Assembly: GCA_938083085.1 (NCBI GenBank)
Contig: CALLKX010000021.1
Location: forward strand, 1 to 64,000
Source of the DNA: an uncultured bacterium
Lineage (GTDB): Bacteria > Planctomycetota > UBA1135 > GCA-002686595
Length of the DNA: 64,000 nucleotides
Reading direction: 5' to 3'
Positions within the stretch are counted from its first letter, which is position 1, and every line of letters starts with the position of its first letter. The notes under the pieces are model-generated. The model saw nothing but the letters and a program-made list of their open reading frames with translations, did not search any database and was not told the DNA's origin. Position numbers and translations under genes: made by a program. This document shows positions 9,475 to 19,363 of the stretch, one piece after another.

Positions 9475-11739
9475 ATGAAGATCGCGGTCATTGGAGGAGG
9501 TCCCGGCGGGCTGTTCACAGCCATCCTCGCCAAGAAGGCATTCCCCGGCGCTGAGATTGACGTCTACGAGCGCAACGCCCGCGGCGACACCTTTGGCTGG
9601 GGCGTGGTGTTCAGCGACGAGACCCTCGGCAACGTCGAAGGCGCCGACCCGGAGAGCTTCCGGGAGATCCGCGAGTCCTTCGCCTACTGGACGGACATCG
9701 AGACGTTCATCGGCGGCGAGATGGTCCGCTCCACCGGGCACGGCTTCTGCGGCCTGGCGCGCAAGGAACTGATCGCGATCCTGGACCGACGCGCCGCGGC
9801 CCTCGGCGTGCGCTCGCACTACGAGGTGGAGGTGGACCGCGCGGAGCTCGAGCAGTCCGCGGACCTCGTCGTGGCGAGCGACGGCCTCAACAGCTCCGTT
9901 CGGGAGGGCGCCGGCGACCGCTTCGGCCCCTGCATCGACTGGCGCAAGGCGCGCTTCTGCTGGCTCGGGACGGACAAGCCCCTCGGGGCCTTCACGTTCA
10001 TCTTCAAGGAGAACGAGCACGGGGTCTGGAACATCCATGCCTATCCCTTCGAGCGCGGCGACGAGCCTCGCTCCACGTGGATCGTGGAATGCGACGAGGA
10101 GACCTGGCAGCGCTCGGGGCTCGGCGACGGAGATGAGGACGCGACCGTTCGCTACGTGGCGGACCTGTTCTCCGATCATCTCGACGGGCACGAGCTCCTC
10201 ACCAACCGCTCGATCTGGCGCGTCTTCCCCACCGTCGCGTGCGCCACATGGGTGGACGGCAAGACCGTCCTCGTCGGCGACTCGGCCCACACGGCCCACT
10301 TCTCCATCGGCTCGGGGACCAAGCTGGCGATGGAGGACTCCATCGCGCTGGTGGATGCGCTCATCTCGGCCCGCACCGGGGCCGACGACGCAGACGTCGG
10401 CGCCGCCCTCGCCAGCTACCAGGAGCGCCGCAGCGTCGAGGTCCTCAAGACCCAGAAGGCCGCCCAGATCAGCCTGGAGTGGTTCGAGCACTCGAGTCGC
10501 TACATGGCGCAGGACCCGGTCCTGTTCACCTTCAACCTCATGACGCGCTCGAAGCGCATCACGTACGACAACCTCGCCCTCCGCGACCCGGACCTCGTGG
10601 ACAGCGCGCGGCGGCGCTTCATCGAGCAGGAGGGCGGCGATCCGGACGTCATCACCCTCCCCGCCTTCACACCGCTCCGTGTGCGCGACGTCGAGCTGGC
10701 GAACCGCGTGGTCGTCTCCCCCATGTGCCAGTACAGCGCGGTCGAGGGCACGCCGCTCCGCTGGCACGACGTGCACTACGGCGCCCGCGCCATCGGTGGC
10801 GCCGGCCTCCTGTTCACCGAGGCCACCAACGTCTCCGCCCAGGGCCGGATCACCCACGGCTGCACGGGGATCTACACCGACGAGCACGAGGCCCGCTGGA
10901 GGGAGATCGTCGACTTTGCCCACGAGCACTCAGGCGCCAAGGTCGCGATGCAGTTGGGGCACGCCGGCAGGAAGGCGTCCTACTCCCTCCCCTGGGAGGG
11001 CGACGCCCCGCTCGTGGACGCGAGCGCCTGGGCCACCATCGGCCCCACCGACGCACCCTTCCTCCCAGGGGCTCCCGCCCCCAAGGCCATGGACCGCGCC
11101 GACATGGACGCCGTGCTGGCCGAGTTCAAGGACGCGGCTGAGCGCAGCGTGCGCGCCGGGTTCGACGTCATCGAGGTGCACGCGGCCCACGGATACCTGC
11201 TCTCGAGCTTCCTCTCACCGGCGGTGAACGACCGCGCGGACGGGTACGGCGGCGAGCAATTAGAGGACCGCGCGCGCTTCCCGCTGGAGGTGATCGACGT
11301 GGTTCGAGCGGCCATGCCCGAGGGCATGCCCCTCTTCCTCCGGGTCTCGGCCACGGACTGGTTCTTCGAGGGGGGGCAGACCGTCGAGGACTCCGTGCGC
11401 TTCGCACGCCTCGCCAAAGAGCACGGCGTCGATGTCATCGACGTGTCCAGCGCCGGGAACGTGCCCACCTCCCGGCCGGTGTACGGCCGCATGTATCAGG
11501 TCCCCTTCGCCGAGCGCATTCGCTACGAGGCGGAGCTCCCGGTCATGGCCGTGGGCGCGATCCAGGGGATCGACCACGCGAATACCATCCTGGTCTCCGG
11601 GCGCGCCGACCTCTGCGCCATGGCGCGGCCGCACCTCGAGGACCCGCACCTGACCCTGCGGGCCGCCAACGAGGCCGGAGAGCCCGGGCAGCACTGGCCG
11701 GTGCAGTACGCCGCGGCGAGGCGGCGCCCGAAGCCCTGA
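9475..11739 (+). CDS. Bifunctional FAD monooxygenase / old-yellow-enzyme oxidoreductase (salicylyl-CoA 5-hydroxylase/oxidoreductase-like)
   Basis: N-term GGGPGGLFTAILAKKAFPGAEIDVYERN and VLVGDSAHTAHFSIGSGTKLAMEDS; C-term LANRVVVSPMCQYSA, QLGHAGRKAS, HAAHGYLLSSFLSPAVNDRADGYGG. Confidence 0.9.
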   Translation: MKIAVIGGGPGGLFTAILAKKAFPGAEIDVYERNARGDTFGWGVVFSDETLGNVEGADPESFREIRESFAYWTDIETFIGGEMVRSTGHGFCGLARKELIAILDRRAAALGVRSHYEVEVDRAELEQSADLVVASDGLNSSVREGAGDRFGPCIDWRKARFCWLGTDKPLGAFTFIFKENEHGVWNIHAYPFERGDEPRSTWIVECDEETWQRSGLGDGDEDATVRYVADLFSDHLDGHELLTNRSIWRVFPTVACATWVDGKTVLVGDSAHTAHFSIGSGTKLAMEDSIALVDALISARTGADDADVGAALASYQERRSVEVLKTQKAAQISLEWFEHSSRYMAQDPVLFTFNLMTRSKRITYDNLALRDPDLVDSARRRFIEQEGGDPDVITLPAFTPLRVRDVELANRVVVSPMCQYSAVEGTPLRWHDVHYGARAIGGAGLLFTEATNVSAQGRITHGCTGIYTDEHEARWREIVDFAHEHSGAKVAMQLGHAGRKASYSLPWEGDAPLVDASAWATIGPTDAPFLPGAPAPKAMDRADMDAVLAEFKDAAERSVRAGFDVIEVHAAHGYLLSSFLSPAVNDRADGYGGEQLEDRARFPLEVIDVVRAAMPEGMPLFLRVSATDWFFEGGQTVEDSVRFARLAKEHGVDVIDVSSAGNVPTSRPVYGRMYQVPFAERIRYEAELPVMAVGAIQGIDHANTILVSGRADLCAMARPHLEDPHLTLRAANEAGEPGQHWPVQYAAARRRPKP

Positions 11740-11944
11740 GTCGGAGCCGAAGTCCGGCCCTGGACTAGAGCCTGACTCGAGAAGCGGGCCTCTGCCTCGC
11801 GGTCACCCACCACCCACACACTTCGCCCCTTTGCCGTAGAGGAACGGAGGTGGACCCGCGCGAGGGGGGCCGGGCGCCGGACGGGTCAGTGCCCTTCCAC
11901 GGAGTGCGCGAACCAGCGAGGGAGGATGGACCTCCCGAGGGAGG

Positions 11945-12670
11945 TCACTCCGAAGTGGAGCTGCGGTCGTAGCGGAGGCGCACGTTCTGTCGCCCCATCT
12001 CTTCCAAGCGCGCCTTGTCCTTCTTCAGACCCAGATTGTGGGCCTTGGAGACGACGCTCTTCACGGAGCGACCCAGCTGCTGGGCGATCTGCAGGTTGCT
12101 CTCGCCAGGGTAGAGTTGGCGGAGCACTTGGAGCTCGGGATCCGTCCACCGCGGCATGCGCGTCCTCTCGGTGCCGCTCGTCTTGCGACGCATGTAGGCC
12201 TTGTCCTTCGAGAGGCAGAGGCGACCGGCCTCAGCCTGAATCCGGTCCAAGGTCCGGCCAAAGATGATCGCGAGGTCCTCGTCCGCCCGGGTGCCGTACT
12301 GGCGCTTGAACAGGATGAGCTCGGGGCTCGAAAGAGGCGCATCGCTGAGGGTCGTCGCGAGCTCAACGAGCTTGCTCTCGAGGTCCTCGACCGTCCGGCC
12401 GAGCATCTTCGCGAGCAGGTTCGAGTCTACGCCGCCGAGGAAGCGCCGCAGAGTCTCAACGTCCTGCGTCGACCAGGGGCCGCTCGCCGGCTCGCTCGAG
12501 AAGAGCTCGGCCGCCTTGGCCCGAACATCCTCCACGGAGCGTCCCAGCTCACGGGCGAGGAAGGTCTCCTCCTTCTGTCCGAAGGAAGCCCGAAGCGCGT
12601 CGAGATCGGCTTCCGACCAAGATTTCTCCTGACTCGGATCCGATTGAGGGTTGGATTGTCCTGTGGTCAC
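11945..12670 (-). CDS. Hypothetical protein with four SANT/HTH-like repeats
   Basis: Repeats WSEADLDALRASFGQKEETFLARELGRSVEDVRAKAAEL / WSTQDVETLRRFLGGVDSNLLAKMLGRTVEDLESKLVEL / LSSPELILFKRQYGTRADEDLAIIFGRTLDRIQAEAGRL / WTDPELQVLRQLYPGESNLQIAQQLGRSVKSVVSKAHNL. Confidence 0.75.
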   Translation of the reverse strand: MTTGQSNPQSDPSQEKSWSEADLDALRASFGQKEETFLARELGRSVEDVRAKAAELFSSEPASGPWSTQDVETLRRFLGGVDSNLLAKMLGRTVEDLESKLVELATTLSDAPLSSPELILFKRQYGTRADEDLAIIFGRTLDRIQAEAGRLCLSKDKAYMRRKTSGTERTRMPRWTDPELQVLRQLYPGESNLQIAQQLGRSVKSVVSKAHNLGLKKDKARLEEMGRQNVRLRYDRSSTSE

Positions 12671-12739
12671 GTTCGATCAATAGGGTTTCGCGCGCGCCCA
12701 AATTGTATCAAGACTGGACACGGGTACCTCAACCCCTCC

Positions 12740-14512
12740 TCAACCGTCTGCAGGCGCGGCCCCTGAGACCGCCCCCTGCATCTCCACCCGGAATCGCTCC
12801 CGAACCTCGTCCAGCCGCGCCCGGACCTCCTCAATGGTCGAGACCGCGCGGACGGAATCGGCAAGGAGCCGGGCGTCCGCCATCGTGGTACGCCGGACGG
12901 CGAACTTCAGGACAGAGAGGAAATTGGGAGCCACGCTGAGCGAATCGAAGCCCATTCCAGCCAGCATCACGGCCACCGCCTCGTCGCCAGCCATCTCGCC
13001 GCAGACGCAGGCGCTCTTGCCGGAGCGGCGAACGGCGTCACCGATGGCCCCCAGGGCACGAATGACGGCCGGGTGGAAGGGCTCGTAGAGGCTGGAGACG
13101 AAGACGTTGTCCCGGTCGACCGCGAGGAGGTACTGGACCAGGTCGTTGGTGCCGACGCTGACGAAGTCGACCATGTCGAGGACCTCGTCGAGGACCCAGA
13201 GCATGGATGGGATCTCGATCATGACCCCGACCGGGATGTCAGGAGCGACATCGTAGCCCTGGACACTGAGCTGCTGCCGGGTCTCATCGAAGATGGCGCG
13301 CACGGCTCGGACCTCCTCCAATGAGGTGATCATCGGGAGGAGGACACGGACCTCACCGTGCAGGCTCGCCCTCATGATCGCGCGCAGCTGGACCCGCAGA
13401 AGGTCCTGCCACTCGAGGGTGATCCGGATCCCCCTCCAGCCGAGCGCCGGGTTGTTCTCCCGCGGCGTCTTGAAGTAGGGCAGCTGCTTGTCCCCTCCGA
13501 TGTCGAGGGTCCGGATCACGACATACCGGTCCTCCATCGCGTCGACCATCCGCCGATACAGCCGGTACTGCTCCTCCTCGGAGGGGAAGACCGTCCGCTC
13601 CATGTAGAGGAACTCCGTCCGGAGCAGGCCGACGCCATCGCATCGCCCATGCTCGAACATCTCGAGGTCGCGCACCGACTCGAGGTTCACGAGCACGGAG
13701 ACCGTCTCTCCGTCCAGGGTCACCGCGGGCTCGGTCGCATGCAGAGCGAGCGCAGCCTCACGCACCGACCGCTGCGCGAGGCGAAGTTCGAACTCCCCCT
13801 CCGAGGCCTCGTCCGGCGCGAGCGTCACGGCCCCGTTGTCCCCGTCCACGAGCACGGGCATGTTCTGCTCCAGCCGCGCAAGCAGGTTGGGAATGCCGAC
13901 GACGCAGGGGACCCCGAAGGAGCGGGCTAGCACGGCCCCGTGAGAGAACCGACCTCCAGCCTCGGTTACGACGGCGATCACGCGATGGCGTGGGAGGAAG
14001 GTCACGGCTTCCGGGGTGAGCTCCGCCGCCGCAATGACAACTCGGCCCTCCGCCTGAGTGATCGTCTCCTGATCAGAGCGCATCAGGGCTGCGATGACGG
14101 CATGCCAGGGCTCGCTGATGTCCGCGGCGTAACCTCGGACCGAATCACCTTCGAGGCGCCCCATGGTCTCCTTCAGACGATCGATCAGGCGCTCAACCGC
14201 GGCCTCCGCGTTGATGCGCTCCTCTCGGATCGTCCGGTCGACTTGCTCCCGGGCGCCGGGGTCTTGGAGGATCATCTGATGGACGCCGAGGATGCCCGCG
14301 TCCTGTTCCCCGACGGCCTTGGCGACCTCGGTTTGGCGTACCCCGAGGACGTCGATCACCCGGGCGATCGCCTCGTTCAGCCGCTGGACCTCTGCGTTGA
14401 CTTCGCCAGAACGCAGGGTCCAGGTCGGCGCAGCATCCAGCCTTGCGCGTACGACGTGGACGGGGCCGAGGCCGAGGCCCGGAGAAACGGAGAGTCCTTG
14501 AATGAGAGCCAT
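12740..14512 (-). CDS. ptsI: Phosphoenolpyruvate-protein phosphotransferase (PTS enzyme I)
   Basis: GGRFSHGAVLARSFGVPCVVG, DGVGLLRTEFLYMER, DIGGDKQLPYF, SVGTNDLVQYLLAVDR, CGEMAGDE. Confidence 0.95.
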   Translation of the reverse strand: MALIQGLSVSPGLGLGPVHVVRARLDAAPTWTLRSGEVNAEVQRLNEAIARVIDVLGVRQTEVAKAVGEQDAGILGVHQMILQDPGAREQVDRTIREERINAEAAVERLIDRLKETMGRLEGDSVRGYAADISEPWHAVIAALMRSDQETITQAEGRVVIAAAELTPEAVTFLPRHRVIAVVTEAGGRFSHGAVLARSFGVPCVVGIPNLLARLEQNMPVLVDGDNGAVTLAPDEASEGEFELRLAQRSVREAALALHATEPAVTLDGETVSVLVNLESVRDLEMFEHGRCDGVGLLRTEFLYMERTVFPSEEEQYRLYRRMVDAMEDRYVVIRTLDIGGDKQLPYFKTPRENNPALGWRGIRITLEWQDLLRVQLRAIMRASLHGEVRVLLPMITSLEEVRAVRAIFDETRQQLSVQGYDVAPDIPVGVMIEIPSMLWVLDEVLDMVDFVSVGTNDLVQYLLAVDRDNVFVSSLYEPFHPAVIRALGAIGDAVRRSGKSACVCGEMAGDEAVAVMLAGMGFDSLSVAPNFLSVLKFAVRRTTMADARLLADSVRAVSTIEEVRARLDEVRERFRVEMQGAVSGAAPADG

Positions 14513-14761
14513 GGCAGCTTGGATTCGCCCTCGCCCCCGACCGGCGGGGGCCCTTCAGGGCTCTTCAGAGGGCCATCTTACGGCCTGAAGGACTCTATCG
14601 GTCGGAGAAGGGCCTTGGGTCGAGTGGACTCGGGAGTGGGCGTCGCGGCGGGGCTCAAGAGGACAGCTGGAAGGTGTAAAGCTCTGCCAGGCATAGAGCC
14701 GACCCACCAGTGGTTCGGCGCCCACATCTGCGGCGCTGGACCACAGCCAGAGGATCAGCCC

Positions 14762-15730
14762 ATGCAGCGTCAAGCCACCCAGTCGATCTCACCTCGTACG
14801 GGGTCGTCTGTCCCCTACGGCAAGCCCAGCCGCCCCAGCCTGATCGGTCGCTCGATCCCGGTGCTCTTCGGAATCTCCGGCGTGGCCCTCATCACGGTCG
14901 CCGCTGTGACGGCCCTGGCCCCCCAGCTACCGGCAGCGTTCGCGCCGGTCCTCGACGGGCTCGCCCGCGCAGGTCTGGACAAGGGCCCCCTCGCGATGTT
15001 CGGCTTGCTCACCTTGGGCGCAGCCTTCGGCATGCGCCGCCCCCAGCCCAAGAAGGCACAGGGCGAGCAGCTGGAGTCTCTGCTTCAGCGCGAGTTCCAG
15101 GGCGTAGAGGCACATGTCCGGGAATCCGGAGCCGCCGTCGAGACGCTCCGCCAGGAGCTCGCTGCCCTCAAGCGCTCGATCGAGAGCAGCTTCGAGGCCG
15201 CCGAGGCCGCGACCAACACCAGTCAAGAGGCCAGCAACGACCGCATCTTCAGGCTCGCCGCCAGCCTTGATCAGCTCGGCGCCCAGGTCGACCGCCGCCT
15301 CGATGCGGCCCGCGACGAGCTCCGGTCCCTCATCTCGAGCTCGGCCGAGAGTCAACGCGAAGCCACCGAGCAGCTGATGGACCAGGTGAACAGGGCCGCG
15401 AGCGAGCCCGAGGCGATCACGGACCATCCGGAGCCTGAACACGACCACCCGCCGATCTACACCGGCAACACCAAGGAGGCCATGGCCTCCTTCATGAACG
15501 ACCTGCGGTCGCTCCCGAAGGATCTCCTGGAAGACCCGGGCGAGCTCGAGGCGATGACCGGCGGCGACGTCGACGGCGGCCTCGCTGCGACCAGTGAGCC
15601 CGCCGCCGCCCTCCCGGCGCAGGACCAGCCCGTTCCAGAGCAACGCCCCGACGACCGGCTCAAGCTGATCGATCAAATGGAGCATGGCTCCACGGAGCCC
15701 TACCCTCCCAAACTCGGCGAGGAGAGTTGA
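14762..15730 (+). CDS. Hypothetical protein with two TM segments and coiled-coil
   Basis: MQRQATQSISPRTG... two hydrophobic segments followed by Glu/Arg-rich coiled coil; ORF to 15730. Confidence 0.65.
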   Translation: MQRQATQSISPRTGSSVPYGKPSRPSLIGRSIPVLFGISGVALITVAAVTALAPQLPAAFAPVLDGLARAGLDKGPLAMFGLLTLGAAFGMRRPQPKKAQGEQLESLLQREFQGVEAHVRESGAAVETLRQELAALKRSIESSFEAAEAATNTSQEASNDRIFRLAASLDQLGAQVDRRLDAARDELRSLISSSAESQREATEQLMDQVNRAASEPEAITDHPEPEHDHPPIYTGNTKEAMASFMNDLRSLPKDLLEDPGELEAMTGGDVDGGLAATSEPAAALPAQDQPVPEQRPDDRLKLIDQMEHGSTEPYPPKLGEES

Positions 15731-15783
15731 GCTTGGTCCGGCGGGGCGCGCATGAGCGCGCGCCCTGCCGGGCCCTTCACAAC

Positions 15784-18700
15784 TCAGTCCTCGCTCGGCG
15801 AGTCGGTGCCGGTGCCCTGGGCACCTGCGGGGGGAGAATCCGCCGGCTGGGAGCCGGTCCCCTGGGGATCGGGCGCGGGACCACCGTCCGGCTCCGGACC
15901 CTTCTCGGGCCGCTTGCCCTTGGGACCCTTCTTCTTGGGCTGGGGCGCCTCCTTGGGCGGCCCGTCGTCCGGCTTGAAGAACTGCGCGAAGGGGTTGCTG
16001 CTGAGCTTGTCGGTCTGAGCGTTGATCTTCCGCAGGTCGACGCGCTCGCCGCGCTCGAAGCGCCCCTCATCATGCCCGCCACGGCGCGGTCCGCCGCGCC
16101 GGGTCCCTCGCCTCGAGGACGTCGCGGCTCCCGCAGCGCCATCGCGCCGCCAGATGCGGCCGGCCGGTCCAGTCGGCTGGTCCGAGCCCCGGGCCCCACG
16201 GCCGCCACCGCCTCGGCGGCGGGTGGCCCCTCCCCGACGTCGGGCGCCGCGCTCCGGTCGTTCCTCGTTCGGGACGTCCTTCAGCGAGAGCGCGAGGCGT
16301 GAGGAGTTGCCGTCCACGATCTTCGCCCGGATGGTGGCGCCGATCGAAAGCAGCTCGCGGGCGTCCCTGATGTAGCGCGAGGCCAGCTGCGAGATGTGGA
16401 TCATCGCGTCCTGCTTCTTCCCGACATCGACGAACGCGCCGAAGCTCGCCACGTTGGTGACGACGCCGGTGATCACTCGTCCCGGCTGGAGCCGGATCGG
16501 GTCCGTGGACTCAGAAATGTAGTCGGGGACGTGGTTGCGACCGCGGGGGTCGCGGCCAGGGAAGCTGAGCTCGCGCATCAGGTCCCGCCACGTGAACTCG
16601 TCGAGGTCAAAGGACTGGCGACGCAGCCCCTTGGTGGCCCCGGGTCGTCCGAGAGACTCCGAGACCGATCCGCCGCTGCTCTCGAGGAGCTGTCGCGCGA
16701 CCTGATACTGCTCGGGGTGGAGCGACGTCCGATCGAGCGGCTCGGAGGACCTGCGCATGCGCAGGAAGGCGGCGACGCTGGTCCACTGGGCCTCGTCGAG
16801 GATCCCCTCGGCCCGGATGGCCTCGCGGGAGTCGATGTCGCCCGCATCACGGCGGTCCGCGAGGCGCTTGGCGGACTCCTCGTCCAGCCCGGGCAGGTGC
16901 TCGATGATCGAGCGCGGCGCGGTGTCAAAGTCGCAACCCACAAAGGCCACGGCCGACTCGACCGCGTCTTGAAGCGTCCGCCGCAGGTTGGCTTTGCTCA
17001 CGAGCCGCTGCTCGGCCCCGAGGCTGAGTTGCTTCGGGTCGACCTTGAGGAACTCTGCCATCGGGTCCTGCAGGCGCCGCCCCATGCTGATGGCGAGCCG
17101 CAGCCCAACGCTGCTCTCGGCGAGCTCCGCGCGCGCACGGGTCCCGTTGGCGTAGCTCGAGGCGCCGGCGTCATTGACGACCATCACAGGCGTTTGAGAG
17201 TCCGCGGCTGCGAGCGCCTCCCGGAGCCGGTGCCCGGCGGCGCGGGACGACTTCCCGCTCCCCACGGCGATCGCTGCGGCTCCGTGTAGCTCGACGGCGG
17301 CAGCCACCTCCGCTCCGATGGCGGCAGGCTCCTTCTCCCCCGTCTCCACCTTGACCTCAGCGACGAGGTCTCCCTCGGCGCCGAGGAAGGCCAGGGTCAT
17401 GTCGCCCTTCGCACTGACGTCCAGTCCGGCCACGGGTACGCGACCAAAGAACGGCGTCAGGAGAATCTGCCGCAGGTGCGCTCCCAGGAAGCGCAGGGCC
17501 TCGGCGTCGCTTCGCTCCTTGAGCTCGAGTCGGATGTCCTCCTCGATAACGGGGAGGATCCGCTGGGCGAGGGCCTTACGGGCGATGTCGTCCAGCAGCG
17601 GCTCGTACTCGGGGCGGGTGTGCTTCCCGAGCGCCGAGCGCACGCGCCCGACGACCTCCGAGGGGTGGAGCTCGATCGACGTGGAGATGACCCGCTCACT
17701 CTGAGCCTGACGGATCGCGGTGAGGCGATGGCCCTGAAGCTGCCGGAGCGGGGTCTTGAGCTTGAGGAGGTTCTTGTGACGGCCGGCCTTCTTGTCGTCC
17801 ACCAGCGCGCGGGCGCGCAACACGCCCTTCTTGCGCATGACCCGGCGCACGGTGTCGCGCAGGCGAGAGTCTCGTCCGAGCCGGTCCGAGAGGATCCGCA
17901 CGGCGCCCGCGAGCGCCTCGGTCTCGGTGTGCACGCCCTTGTCGGGGTTGACGAACGGCTCGCAGAGCTTCGAGAGCTCGGCCGTGATCACCAGCGCCTC
18001 GGGTTGAGGCGAGGGAGCAGGGCTGGGCTTCGGGCTCGGCGCCGCTGCGGCGTCGGCTCCGCTGCTCGGAACCTCGTCCGCTCCTTCAGCGGCGATCGCC
18101 GCAGTGGTGGGCTCCGGCGCCTCCTCCTGCGTCGAGGGCGCGGGCTCTTCTGCGGCAGCTTCGTCAGCCGCCGGAGCTTCTGCTGCCGGGGCTTCTGCTG
18201 CCGGGGCTTCTGCTGCGGGAGCTTCTGCTGCGGGAGCTTCTGCTGCCGGAGCCTCTTCTGCCGGAGCGTCCTCGGTAGAGGCCTCCGGAGCAGAGGCCTC
18301 CGGAGCAGGGGTCTCTTCTGCGGCGGGCTCGTCGGGACCCGCCCCCTCCGGCTCGGCCCCTTCGGGAGCGTCGCCCCCTAGCTTGGCGTCGTGTCCCACC
18401 GTCGGGGGACGCTCGTCATCCTGCCCGATCTCGATGCTCGCAGAATCTCCCGGCTCAGGTGCCTCGGCCGCGCCGTCGGTGCCCGGCTCGGCGCTGTGTT
18501 CGACAGGCGATCCAGCCTCGGCGGGAGACTCGGGCTCAGCGGCGGGCGACTCGGGCTCAGCGGCGGGCGCGTCAACTTCAGGACCCGCGGCGGCCGAGTC
18601 CGCGGAAGCGTCCTCGCTCTGCCCCTTTCCCTTGGTCCTCGACGGCTTCTCGGAGGCCGGCCGTTCCGACTTGGGAGTCGGCGCCACAAGCAGGTCAGCG

Positions 18701-19074
18701 AGCCCGCCCAGGCCGCGGTCCATGGCGAGCTGCACCTCCGGCTCCGGGCGACGGTGCGGGACGTAGAGGTCCTCAAGTTGGAAGCGATCCATGCAGATCG
18801 CCACCTCCTCGATGGCCTTCGGCGAGATCCCTTCGACGCGCTCGATGGCGCGCAGGACCGTCCCGCGGCGCCTGTCGAGCTCGACAAGCTCCTCACGCCG
18901 TAGCGAGAGGCGCCGAACGTGGACCTCGGACATCGCGCCAGTGCGAGCCCGGCGGAACTTCCCGATGAAGGGCGCCGAGAGGCCGGCGTCTAGCATCTCG
19001 AAGGTGGCTTGAATGGACGGGACGTCGGTCGAGAACTCCTTGGCGAGAGCCTCGAGAATCGGTTGTGCTGTCAC
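15784..19074 (-). CDS. tex: Tex-like transcription accessory protein (S1 RNA-binding) with large acidic Ala/Pro/Glu insert
   Basis: GTG start (VTAQPILEALAKEFSTDVPSIQAT), Tex core motifs (PFIGKFRRARTGAMSE, FFGRVPVAGLDVSAKGDMTLAFLGAEGDL, LSLGAEQRLVSKANLRRTLQDAVESAVAFVGCDFDTA), S1 domain GRVITGVVTNVASFGAFVDVG. Confidence 0.93.
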   Translation of the reverse strand: MTAQPILEALAKEFSTDVPSIQATFEMLDAGLSAPFIGKFRRARTGAMSEVHVRRLSLRREELVELDRRRGTVLRAIERVEGISPKAIEEVAICMDRFQLEDLYVPHRRPEPEVQLAMDRGLGGLADLLVAPTPKSERPASEKPSRTKGKGQSEDASADSAAAGPEVDAPAAEPESPAAEPESPAEAGSPVEHSAEPGTDGAAEAPEPGDSASIEIGQDDERPPTVGHDAKLGGDAPEGAEPEGAGPDEPAAEETPAPEASAPEASTEDAPAEEAPAAEAPAAEAPAAEAPAAEAPAAEAPAADEAAAEEPAPSTQEEAPEPTTAAIAAEGADEVPSSGADAAAAPSPKPSPAPSPQPEALVITAELSKLCEPFVNPDKGVHTETEALAGAVRILSDRLGRDSRLRDTVRRVMRKKGVLRARALVDDKKAGRHKNLLKLKTPLRQLQGHRLTAIRQAQSERVISTSIELHPSEVVGRVRSALGKHTRPEYEPLLDDIARKALAQRILPVIEEDIRLELKERSDAEALRFLGAHLRQILLTPFFGRVPVAGLDVSAKGDMTLAFLGAEGDLVAEVKVETGEKEPAAIGAEVAAAVELHGAAAIAVGSGKSSRAAGHRLREALAAADSQTPVMVVNDAGASSYANGTRARAELAESSVGLRLAISMGRRLQDPMAEFLKVDPKQLSLGAEQRLVSKANLRRTLQDAVESAVAFVGCDFDTAPRSIIEHLPGLDEESAKRLADRRDAGDIDSREAIRAEGILDEAQWTSVAAFLRMRRSSEPLDRTSLHPEQYQVARQLLESSGGSVSESLGRPGATKGLRRQSFDLDEFTWRDLMRELSFPGRDPRGRNHVPDYISESTDPIRLQPGRVITGVVTNVASFGAFVDVGKKQDAMIHISQLASRYIRDARELLSIGATIRAKIVDGNSSRLALSLKDVPNEERPERGARRRGGATRRRGGGGRGARGSDQPTGPAGRIWRRDGAAGAATSSRRGTRRGGPRRGGHDEGRFERGERVDLRKINAQTDKLSSNPFAQFFKPDDGPPKEAPQPKKKGPKGKRPEKGPEPDGGPAPDPQGTGSQPADSPPAGAQGTGTDSPSED
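18168..18265. repeat. 15-bp tandem repeat inside tex encoding (AAEAP)n
   Basis: Repeated unit ttctgctgc[cg]gg[ga]gc in plus strand, encoding AAEAPAAEAPAAEAPAAEAP on minus. Confidence 0.9.
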
Positions 19075-19363
19075 GCGACTTGGGGGGCTGGCAGCGATTC
19101 GGTGAGACCGTGATCGCGCAGGCTGGGCGGCCCGGCTTGGGGGCGTGCGGGCCGCTCTCGGAAAATGGCAGCGCTCGACCCGCGAGGCTCGTTGAAGCCC
19201 CATGCGCGGTCGCTCGCTCGGGTCACCGGGCCCCTTGAAGGACCCCGTGTGAAGGAAGAGATATCACAAACCCGGGAGCGCATGGGGCCTGCAGGCGCCG
19301 CCGCGTGCGAATTGCCTGTCGGCCCCCCCCCTGCGGCGGCGTCCGCCCTAAGTGGAAACCCGC

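Noticed and set aside
8917-10929. 670-aa minus-strand ORF
   Set aside because: Antisense to the metallopeptidase-like gene and the bifunctional flavoenzyme.
12740-14512. Incomplete PTS system as a novelty
   Set aside because: PtsI without neighbouring HPr/EIIA is frequent; partners may be elsewhere in the genome.
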